Assembly (NCBI GenBank): GCA_041483455.1
Contig: JBGPFS010000171.1
Span: 1-5,667, forward strand
Direction of reading: 5' to 3'
From: JBGPFS01 sp041483455
GTDB lineage: Bacteria > Chloroflexota > Limnocylindria > Limnocylindrales > CSP1-4
Length of the DNA stretch: 5,667 nucleotides
Positions 1-4,324 of the stretch are shown here, piece by piece. The position numbers and the translations under genes were made by a program. Numbering within the stretch: position 1 is the stretch's first letter; every line of letters begins with the position of its first letter. The notes beneath the pieces were generated by a model. That model saw nothing but the letters and a program-made list of their open reading frames with translations. It was not told the DNA's origin and searched no databases.

Positions 1-1
1 C

Positions 2-157
2 CTGACCAAGGCCCAGCTCCTCGCCTACGCGGCTGAGCACGGGATCGAGATCGTCCCGCGAGCCACCAACGCGGCGATCCGTGAGGCGATCGTCGCATTC
101 GCCGAGGCTGCCGTCGACGCGGCGCCCGAGCCCGAGCCAGAGGCCCCGAGCGCCTAG
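2..157 (+). CDS. C-terminal end of a small head-region protein, HeH/LEM/Rho-N-like (5' partial)
   Basis: The frame beginning at base 2 is open for 51 codons and stops at TAG 155-157; the start lies outside the window. The visible part begins LTKAQLLAYAAEHGIEIV and continues with a second helix (about residues 21-38, AAIREAIVAFAEAA), then ends in an acidic, proline-rich tail (APEPEPEAPSA). The pattern TKAqLLayAaehGIei followed by a helix that fits IreAI resembles the small helix-extension-helix modules (HeH/LEM-like, Rho N-terminal-like) that often end small phage proteins encoded between the major capsid protein and the head-tail connector. That placement fits here, since the connector gene starts two bases after this stop. 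The function is not known; a structural or DNA-contacting accessory role is only inference. Confidence 0.7.
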   Translation: MTKAQLLAYAAEHGIEIVPRATNAAIREAIVAFAEAAVDAAPEPEPEAPSA

Positions 158-159
158 CC

Positions 160-765
160 ATGGCCTACCCGCCCACGATCACCGACATCAAGACGCGCCT
201 GACGGGCGATAGCCCGCTCATGTCGGGCAACTACGACGGCGTGCTCACGGCCAAGCTCGTCGAGGTCCGCCAGGCCCTCGAGCGCGACGTCGCCCAGGCT
301 CGGGGGATCCGCGGGCCCTGGACGTTCCTGGCCGACTCGACCGCGAGCGCCCGGCGGTTCACCGGCAAGCCGGGCGGCAGCCGCTACCTCCCGATCGACG
401 ACTGCGTCGAGGTCAGCTCCGTCACCCAGGGGGGCGTGGCGCTGGTGGTCGACGTCGACTACGTCGTCGACCCACTCCAGGGAACCCCGATCGTCGGGCT
501 CCTCCTGCTCAACGGCGTCTGGTCGACGAAGCCCGCCGACATCAGCGTCGCCGCGAAGTGGGGCTTCGCAGCGACCGTCGGGACCGACGTCATCGAGGTC
601 ATCTGCATCGAGGTCATTCGCAGCCACCTGGCGGACGAGGGCGGTGCGGACGACCGGGTCGGGATCGTCACCGCGTTCGGCACGGTCATGGTGTCCAAGA
701 CCTTCACCGGCAAGCGGGCGGCGCTCGTGTCCTCCTACAGCTTCGGCGGGGGGCCGCTGCGGTGA
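160..765 (+). CDS. Head-tail connector protein (gp6/gp15-like head completion family)
   Basis: 201 aa, ATG start two bases after the preceding TAG, with no good Shine-Dalgarno, so translation is probably coupled to the gene before it. The layout matches HK97 gp6/SPP1 gp15-type connectors, which form a ring under the portal after DNA packaging. An N-terminal helical part (about residues 8-50) is followed by a beta-rich insertion (about 55-135) containing RYLPIDDCVEVSSVTQGG, DVDYVVDP and ISVAAKWGFAATV. A C-terminal helix follows (about 140-159, TDVIEVICIEVIRSHLADEG), then a tail of about 40 residues. The phrases 'lpIDDc.eVssVt.gG', 'dvDYvvdP' and 'v.akWGfa.tv' are typical of this family. Its end overlaps the next gene by four bases (GTGA). 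Family assignment comes from motif style and gene order; a closely related stopper protein is the main alternative. Confidence 0.8.
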   Translation: MAYPPTITDIKTRLTGDSPLMSGNYDGVLTAKLVEVRQALERDVAQARGIRGPWTFLADSTASARRFTGKPGGSRYLPIDDCVEVSSVTQGGVALVVDVDYVVDPLQGTPIVGLLLLNGVWSTKPADISVAAKWGFAATVGTDVIEVICIEVIRSHLADEGGADDRVGIVTAFGTVMVSKTFTGKRAALVSSYSFGGGPLR

Positions 766-1358
766 CCCAGTACGCCTCGGTCCAGGTCATCGGGCTCGAC
801 GCGGCCCTCCGCTCCCTCTCGCCCGAGCGTCTCGCCGCAGGACTCCCGGCCGGGCTTCACGCGGTCGGGCAGGATCTCGCCCGAGAGGTCCACGGCTACA
901 TCAAGCCCCACCACTACACCGGGCGCGCCGAGCAGCAGGTCCATGCCGAGCCGCCCGAAGGGCAGGGTTTCGGGGTCCACGTCTTCGTCGGCACCAGCGC
1001 CTCGCTCGTGCCCGAGCTGCGACCGCTCATGTTCGGCTGGCGCTCGTCGGGCAAGCGTCCGCCCACCGACGCGATCGCGCAGTGGCTGACCGCCAAGCCC
1101 GAGCTGGCCGGGTCCGCCTCCGTGACCCGCAGTCCCGCGGGTTTCGTTCGCCGGAGCGGCAGCCGGGCGCAGATCAGCGCCGAGGCGTCCGTGCGCTCCC
1201 GGGCGTTCCTCATCGCCCGGGCCATCGGCCGGCGCGGCTACACCTTCGGCTCGGGCGCCGGCGGGCAGCACATCGCGAACTTCCAGGACGCCTGGGCGGC
1301 GATCCGCGGTGGCGCCGCGCACACGATCCTCGAGCACCTGCACTTCGGGAAGCCATGA
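762..1358 (+). CDS. HK97 gp10-like neck / tail completion protein
   Basis: 198 aa from GTG 762, chosen because it overlaps the connector stop as GTGA (762-765); the frame is open further upstream, but that part is the shadow of the connector gene. The family signature is clear in order: N-terminal helix (about 11-45), HYTGRAEQQVHAE (51-63) like the usual TG+L..S/+ beta motif, HVFVGTSASLVPEL (73-86), then GKRPPTDAIAQWLTAK (97-112), which matches the 'G....PP..AI..W' stretch. It ends with a C-terminal part with RSRAFLIARAIGRRGY (145-160) and a final helix. HK97 gp10-like proteins sit at the head-tail joint or act in tail completion, and are normally encoded between the connector and the tail terminator, as here. 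The stop overlaps the next start as ATGA. Good confidence in the family; the exact structural position in the virion is inferred. Confidence 0.82.
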   Translation: MTQYASVQVIGLDAALRSLSPERLAAGLPAGLHAVGQDLAREVHGYIKPHHYTGRAEQQVHAEPPEGQGFGVHVFVGTSASLVPELRPLMFGWRSSGKRPPTDAIAQWLTAKPELAGSASVTRSPAGFVRRSGSRAQISAEASVRSRAFLIARAIGRRGYTFGSGAGGQHIANFQDAWAAIRGGAAHTILEHLHFGKP

Positions 1359-1846
1359 GCGACCTCGTCCGGATCGCCGACATCGTCGACGCCTCTGCGG
1401 CGGTCGCGCGGACGATCACGGGCATCGCCTGGGCGTTCGGCGTCGGCAACGGCACGGTCCTCGACCCGTACACCGGGAACCAGATCCAGCCGCCCCAGGG
1501 CGACCCGGAGCCGTTCACCCACGTGAGCGAGCTGCCGCGCTCGCCAGCGGGGATCACCTGGCTCTCGGCCACGGTCACCGAAATCACCTGGCTCGTCCCG
1601 ATGTTCCTGTACGTCCGGATGGCCGACTACCCGACGCTGCTGCGGACCTTCGCGCCGTTCTACGGGCGCTACCTCGGGACGTTCAGCCAGGACATGCAGC
1701 TCCTCGGGACCGCGAACGACGCGCGGATCACCGGCTTCACCGTCGGGGGCGGACCCGACGACGGCAAGCCGCCCTTCCTCGGAATGACGTTGACGGTCCG
1801 CGAGCGGCTCGATTTCGAGAACCTCCCCGGCCCCAAGACCTACTAG
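1355..1846 (+). CDS. Probable tail terminator protein
   Basis: 163 aa; ATG 1355 overlaps the preceding stop (ATGA 1355-1358). I do not recognise a specific sequence motif. Position (after gp10-like protein, before the tail tube gene), size and apparent secondary structure fit the tail terminator (lambda U-like/HK97 gp10 neighbour) that stops tube polymerisation and docks the tail to the head. An N-terminal helix (about 3-25) is followed by a proline-rich loop (37-64). Then come beta strands (about 66-89, ITWLSATVTEITWLVPMFLYV), a helix (92-108, YPTLLRTFAPFYGRYLG), and C-terminal strands ARITGFTVG and FLGMTLTVRERLDF (141-154). Related proteins in this slot typically end with such a 'tltV.Er.dfEn' strand. 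The call rests on synteny and fold guess, so another minor tail/neck protein is possible. Confidence 0.6.
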   Translation: MSDLVRIADIVDASAAVARTITGIAWAFGVGNGTVLDPYTGNQIQPPQGDPEPFTHVSELPRSPAGITWLSATVTEITWLVPMFLYVRMADYPTLLRTFAPFYGRYLGTFSQDMQLLGTANDARITGFTVGGGPDDGKPPFLGMTLTVRERLDFENLPGPKTY

Positions 1847-1850
1847 GAGA
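1845..1850 (+). promoter_or_regulatory. Ribosome binding site overlapping a stop codon
   Basis: AGGAGA shares its first bases with the TAG stop of the terminator gene and sits seven bases before ATG 1858. It is one of the clearest Shine-Dalgarno sequences in the window and fixes the start of the small gene that follows. Confidence 0.75.
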
Positions 1851-1857
1851 CGATCCG

Positions 1858-2130
1858 ATGGCGAAGAAGACGACGGCCCCGCTCGACGACGGAGTCGTCC
1901 TGCGCTGGCTCGGCGGACCGGATCCCGTGCAGGCGATCCACGGCGTCCCCGCCCGCGACCTCACGGAACCCGACGTGGAGCGGATCGCCTACGTGCGGGC
2001 GGCGAACCCGAGCCTCCCCCAGGGCTCGGTCGTCGACGACCTCCTCCGCTCGGGGCTCTACGCCCGAGGGTCCATCCCCACCCCACCGCCTGAGCCGGAC
2101 GTGCCGGCCGATCCAGCACAGGAGCGCTGA
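1858..2130 (+). CDS. Small protein of unknown function with GVPARDLT motif and proline-rich tail
   Basis: 90 aa, ATG with a strong AGGAGA seven bases upstream. Basic start (MAKKT), then VVLRWLGGPDPVQAIHGVPARDLTEPDVERIAYVRA in its central part, a short helical segment (about 56-66, QGSVVDDLLRSG), and a proline/acid-rich end (PTPPPEPDVPADPAQER). The core 'iHGVPARDLTE.DVERI' resembles small phage proteins I have seen written with 'GiPARDLT.eE' near neck or tail genes, and loosely the FluMu/HeH-like accessory proteins; no function is established for them to my knowledge. It lies between the likely tail terminator and the tube gene. Codon use matches its neighbours, so it is a real gene rather than a spacer. 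A tail or head accessory protein is inference only. Confidence 0.75.
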   Translation: MAKKTTAPLDDGVVLRWLGGPDPVQAIHGVPARDLTEPDVERIAYVRAANPSLPQGSVVDDLLRSGLYARGSIPTPPPEPDVPADPAQER

Positions 2131-2211
2131 CCCGCAGCGCGCGCCCAACCGCCCCGGCTCGAGAGCGAGTGACAGCCGGACCAGCGCCCTCCCCACTCGC
2201 GGGAGAGAACG
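2131..2211 (+). promoter_or_regulatory. Short leader of the tail tube gene with ribosome binding site
   Basis: An 81-base non-coding gap, one of only two in the window. GGAGAG at 2202-2207 sits four bases before ATG 2212 and acts as the Shine-Dalgarno. Upstream, a weak inverted repeat CCGGCT/AGCCGG (2154-2159 and 2174-2179, 14-base loop) could fold, but is too weak to call a terminator. No convincing -35/-10 pair is visible. A dedicated gap before the most highly expressed tail gene may allow its own strong translation start. Confidence 0.5.
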
Positions 2212-3564
2212 ATGAGCTACCCGACCGGCGAACGCGCATTCCACCGGACCCAGATCGGCCACGAGACGACACCGGGCACGCCCGTGGCCGCGACCGCACA
2301 GCTCAACGGCCAGTCGGGGGCGATCATCGACCTCGACCGGGCGCCCGACGACCTCCAGGAGGACTACGGCGGGATCGCCGGGGCCCGGACGGGCCGCGGT
2401 TCGTTCGGCGTCCGCCTGGCCAAGATGCCCTTCACGGGCGCGGTGCGCTTCGAGGATCTCCAGCAGCACCTCCAGGCGGGCCTCGCCGGTGGCGTCACGC
2501 CCGTCGGCACGCACGCGGCCGCCGTGGAGACGTGGACGTTCGCCAAGGACGAGCTGGCGACGACGCTCATCTCCCAGACGATCGAGGACGGCGACAACGT
2601 CCAGACCTACCAGATGCCGTTCAGCCTCCTGACCGACATCAAGCTCGCGTTCTCCAACCTCGGCGCTCCCGCGGCCTCGGGCTGGACGCTCTCGGAGAAC
2701 TGGATCGGCCAGGACAAGATCGCGATCGGGGGCCTCTCGACGGCAGCGTCGCCGACCGCGGCCGAGACGGTCATGGGCCACCTGACCCGTGCCTACCTCG
2801 GCTCGACCTCGACCGCGTTCGCGAGCCTCTCGGAGCTGGTCGGGCTGCACGCGATGGACGTGACGATCCCGACCGGCGTCGTGCCGCGCAAGTGGGGCGA
2901 CGCCACCGACTACTTCAACACGATCGGCCGGATGCCGACCAAGCCGACCGGCAACTTCACCTTCTACCAGCTCGCGGCGACCAAGACCGGCCTGTTCGAT
3001 CTCTGGCAGACCGCGGGCTCGGTCGTCCAGGAGAAGCGCCTGCGCGTCCTCGCCCGGGGCTCCCTGCTCTTCGGGACCAATGAGGTCCAGACGATCACCC
3101 TGACCGGCGGCCCGACCGGCGGCACGTTCACCCTGACCTTCGGGGCGCAGACGACCACGGCGATCGCCTTCAACGCATCGGCGGCGGACGTGCAGGCAGC
3201 CCTCCGGCTGCTCTCGACGATCGGCCCCTACGGCGTGGTGGTCACCGGCGCGGCCGGCGGCCCGTACACCGTCACGATGGCCGGTCCCCTGGCCAACCTC
3301 GCGTCTGCCGCGATCACGGCCTCGGGCGCGAGCCTCACGGGCCCCGGCTCTCCGTACACCGTGACGATCGTCGACACGACCCCCGGCGTCGCCGGCGAGT
3401 ACAAGACCGTGATCGTCGACGGCCGGATCCGCTTCGTGACCGTGCCGGTCCAGGACTCCAACGGCGCGACCGTCTACGCGACGACCGCCCGCTACGTCTA
3501 CGACGCCACCCTCGGCGCGGACATCGCGGTCACGGTCGTGAACGCCATCGCGACGCTCGTCTAG
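2212..3564 (+). CDS. Major tail tube protein with an inserted beta-rich domain
   Basis: 450 aa, starting MSYPTGERAFHRTQIGHE with a Shine-Dalgarno just upstream. It polymerises into hexameric rings forming the tube around the tape measure protein. The N-terminal part contains a 'GhETtPGTPVAATAQL' opening (16-31), common in siphovirus tube proteins, followed by strands and loops with ETWTFAKDE (106-114), QTYQMPFSLL and IKLAFSNL. The closing tube region is split. KRLRVLARGSLLFG (275-288) leads into an extra domain (about 289-394), and the tube sequence resumes with GEYKTVIVDGRIRFVTVPVQ (395-414), ATTARYVYDATLG (423-435) and IAVTVVNAIATLV. The 'vYDaTLGadiavtVvN' ending is typical of tube proteins. 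The length exceeds common tube proteins (roughly 200-350 aa), partly explained by the insertion. It is followed by a strong hairpin and then the tail chaperone genes, the usual order. Confidence is high for tube protein from context and motifs combined. Confidence 0.85.
   Translation: MSYPTGERAFHRTQIGHETTPGTPVAATAQLNGQSGAIIDLDRAPDDLQEDYGGIAGARTGRGSFGVRLAKMPFTGAVRFEDLQQHLQAGLAGGVTPVGTHAAAVETWTFAKDELATTLISQTIEDGDNVQTYQMPFSLLTDIKLAFSNLGAPAASGWTLSENWIGQDKIAIGGLSTAASPTAAETVMGHLTRAYLGSTSTAFASLSELVGLHAMDVTIPTGVVPRKWGDATDYFNTIGRMPTKPTGNFTFYQLAATKTGLFDLWQTAGSVVQEKRLRVLARGSLLFGTNEVQTITLTGGPTGGTFTLTFGAQTTTAIAFNASAADVQAALRLLSTIGPYGVVVTGAAGGPYTVTMAGPLANLASAAITASGASLTGPGSPYTVTIVDTTPGVAGEYKTVIVDGRIRFVTVPVQDSNGATVYATTARYVYDATLGADIAVTVVNAIATLV
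3076..3393 (+). other. Inserted repeat-type beta domain within the tail tube protein
   Basis: Residues about 289-394 of the tube protein. The segment reads NEVQTITLTGGPTGGTFTLT, then TTTAIAFNASAADVQAALRL, then VVVTGAAGGPYTVTMAGPL, and ends PYTVTIVDTTPGV. This is the well-known pattern 'nEvQ.itLtG.pTgGtFtLtf..qtT.aiaynAsAa.VqaAL..l..ig...v.VtG..ggpytVtf.g.la' seen as single or repeated beta-sandwich-like units in phage structural proteins and bacterial surface proteins. It is Thr/Gly/Ala-rich, unlike the flanking tube sequence, and interrupts it cleanly. A surface-exposed tail decoration domain, possibly for weak host-surface binding, is inferred. Confidence 0.75.
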
Positions 3565-3574
3565 CCCCCCCCCA

Positions 3575-3614
3575 GGCCCCGCCGGCGAGTGTCGCTTCCT
3601 CGCCGGCGGGGGCC
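3575..3614 (+). terminator. Strong GC hairpin after the tail tube gene, terminator or attenuator-like
   Basis: A perfect 13-bp stem pairs CCCCGCCGGCGAG (3577-3589) with CTCGCCGGCGGGG (3599-3611) around a nine-base loop (3590-3598). Beyond a bulged G at 3612, G3575-G3576 can pair with C3613-C3614. It begins 12 bases after the tube gene stop. There is no T tract after it (CCTTCCG), so it may be a partial terminator, an RNA-protecting 3' structure or a processing site rather than a complete intrinsic terminator. Such an element would lower expression of the chaperone and tape measure genes relative to the abundant tube protein, which fits the need for many tube copies and few tape measure copies. 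Confidence 0.6.
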
Positions 3615-3619
3615 CTTCC

Positions 3620-3643
3620 GAAGCGACGCATCGGAGAAGCGAC
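3620..3643 (+). repeat. Two direct copies of GAAGCGAC complementary to the upstream hairpin loop
   Basis: GAAGCGAC occurs at 3620-3627 and 3636-3643, 16 bases apart start to start. Its reverse complement GTCGCTTC is exactly bases 3591-3598, i.e. eight of the nine loop bases of the hairpin at 3577-3611. A further 6-bp inverted repeat CATCGG/CCGATG (3629-3634, 3643-3648) surrounds the second copy. A loop-to-downstream (pseudoknot) pairing or competing structures are therefore possible. Repeats and complementarity are seen directly; any regulatory role is inference. Confidence 0.5.
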
Positions 3644-3645
3644 CG

Positions 3646-3663
3646 ATGAGGACCAGGACATGA
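3646..3663 (+). other. Possible five-codon leader mini-ORF overlapping the chaperone start
   Basis: ATG 3646 followed by four codons (two of them AGG) and TGA 3661-3663 would encode MRTRT. GGAGA at 3633-3637 lies eight bases upstream, a good Shine-Dalgarno. The stop overlaps the chaperone ATG at 3660 (ATGA). The same bases also contain the GAGGA (3648-3652) that serves as the ribosome binding site for ATG 3660, so the mini-ORF may simply be a by-product. Translational coupling through it is speculative. Confidence 0.25.
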
Positions 3664-4136
3664 GCCGCGGAGAGTTCGCGATCAGCCGCTACAACATCGG
3701 GCCCTGCGAGTGCCCGGGCGGCCCGCACAGCGAGACCGAGACGCCGACGTTCGCCCTCGGGCCCGATGGCCTCGCGATCGCCGGCGAGCTCGCCAAGGGC
3801 GACTGGGCTGAGTTCAAGGACCGCCTGACCTTCGGGGACATCCGCGCGATCAAGGCGGTGATGTTCTTTTCCGACGGGATCGTGCGCACGGTCGGGATCC
3901 TGCGCTCGCTCGTGAGCTGGTCGCTGAGCGACGAGGCGGGCGTCGCCGTCCCGATCACGATCGGCTCGATCGACGGCCTCTCGGGCGAGCAGGGCGAGCT
4001 CGTCGAGCGGATCGCCGACCGACCGATGTTCATCAGGCGACCACTCCCAAACTCGACCGGCGGGTCCTCTCCGGATGGATCCGCGGAAACACCAACCCCG
4101 ACCAGCTCAGCGACGCCGACGCCGAGTGCGTCCTGA
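3660..4136 (+). CDS. Tail assembly chaperone, G-like (unshifted product)
   Basis: 158 aa; ATG 3660 with GAGGA seven bases upstream. The N terminus has CECPGGPH (Cys16, Cys18, His23), followed by TPTFALGPDGLAIAGELAKG (29-47+), LTFGDIRAIKAVMFF (56-70) and LVSWSLSDEAGVAVPIT (84-100), then a helix ending LVERIADR (114-121). 'C.CPG.PH..d', 'l.aglal' and 'WsL.DeaG.pVPit..si..L' are features of siphovirus tail chaperones encoded between tube and tape measure genes. Together with its frameshifted form it binds the tape measure protein and recruits tube subunits. From residue 132 onward the sequence becomes Ser/Thr/Pro-rich and low in complexity (PTPTSSATPTPSAS) because this stretch overlaps the real coding frame of the T segment. 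The stop TGA 4134-4136 overlaps an ATG in the -1 frame. Function rests on position, motifs and the frameshift signal together. Confidence 0.8.
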   Translation: MSRGEFAISRYNIGPCECPGGPHSETETPTFALGPDGLAIAGELAKGDWAEFKDRLTFGDIRAIKAVMFFSDGIVRTVGILRSLVSWSLSDEAGVAVPITIGSIDGLSGEQGELVERIADRPMFIRRPLPNSTGGSSPDGSAETPTPTSSATPTPSAS

Positions 4137-4324
4137 TGCTCGCCCTGCGCACGACCGATCTCGACGAGCTGACATCGGATGACCGCGACCGGCTCCTGTG
4201 GCTCGAGCACGCTCGGATCGTCGAGGCGCAACGGCTCTCGGTCCTCGCGGACCTGACCGACGTCGGCCACGCGGCGTTCGACGCCGAGATGTTCCCGCCT
4301 GACCAGCCGGAGATCGAGCCGTGA
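3660..4324 (+). CDS. Tail assembly chaperone, GT-like fusion made by -1 frameshift
   Basis: Read as join(3660..4052, 4052..4324): 131 residues of the G-like protein followed by 90 residues in the -1 frame, 221 aa in total. The T segment begins LDRRVLSGWIRGNTNPDQLS, includes DADAECVLMLALRTTDLDEL and DRDRLLWLEHARIVEAQR, and ends DQPEIEP. It is open throughout, with a natural, helix-forming composition, whereas the zero frame over the same bases gives a Ser/Thr/Pro-rich tail; so the -1 frame is the selected one here. An ATG-initiated ORF at 4136-4324 (62 aa) covers only its end. In lambda the T domain of GT binds tube subunits while G binds the tape measure protein; the same division is inferred. 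The stop overlaps the tape measure start as GTGA (4321-4324), coupling the two. Confidence 0.78.
4046..4052 (+). promoter_or_regulatory. Slippery heptamer for -1 ribosomal frameshifting
   Basis: C CCA AAC is a canonical X XXY YYZ site and is exactly in phase with the chaperone: CCA (4047-4049) is codon 130 and AAC (4050-4052) codon 131. After a one-base backward slip the two tRNAs re-pair on CCC and AAA, and reading continues at CTC 4052-4054 in the frame that stays open to 4324. This produces the GT-like extension, as in lambda G/GT and many other tailed phages. Confidence 0.85.
4057..4086 (+). promoter_or_regulatory. Stimulatory stem-loop downstream of the slippery site
   Basis: GCGGGTCC (4060-4067) pairs with GGATCCGC (4077-4084) over eight base pairs, one of them G-U, with a nine-base loop. 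C4057-C4058 can add pairs with G4085-G4086 if G4059 is bulged. The main stem starts seven bases after the heptamer, the spacing expected for a structure that pauses the ribosome on the slippery codons. Part of this pairing could be chance in GC-rich DNA, but position and frame agree. Confidence 0.6.
4309..4312 (+). promoter_or_regulatory. Ribosome binding site deciding the GTG start of the tape measure gene
   Basis: GGAG lies eight bases before GTG 4321, inside the last codons of the GT frame. Together with the GTGA overlap it supports GTG 4321 over the first in-frame ATG at 4411, which would remove the first 30 residues. Confidence 0.6.

Noticed and set aside
558..761. Upstream extension of the gp10-like gene to an ATG at 558
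   Set aside because: That part encodes Arg/His/Gly-rich sequence in the shadow of the connector gene; GTG 762 with its GTGA overlap gives a normal gp10-like N terminus.
644..1354. Upstream extension of the tail terminator candidate to an ATG at 644
   Set aside because: The extra residues are Arg/Pro-rich shadow of the connector and gp10-like genes; ATG 1355 overlapping the stop is the natural start.
2154..2179. Inverted repeat CCGGCT/AGCCGG as a terminator before the tube gene
   Set aside because: Only six pairs with a 14-base loop and no T tract; expected by chance in DNA of this composition.
1843..2850. 335-codon minus-strand open frame
   Set aside because: It crosses several well-supported plus-strand genes and both their ribosome binding sites, and has the same Arg/Gly/Asp-rich shadow composition.
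2169..3083. 304-codon plus-strand frame overlapping the tube gene
   Set aside because: Arg/Asp/Pro-rich out-of-frame reading of the tube gene, without a ribosome binding site of its own.
4136..4324. Stand-alone 62-aa gene starting at ATG 4136
   Set aside because: The same frame is open and protein-like back to the slippery heptamer at 4046-4052, so it is better read as the end of the GT-like fusion; independent reinitiation is kept only as a secondary possibility.
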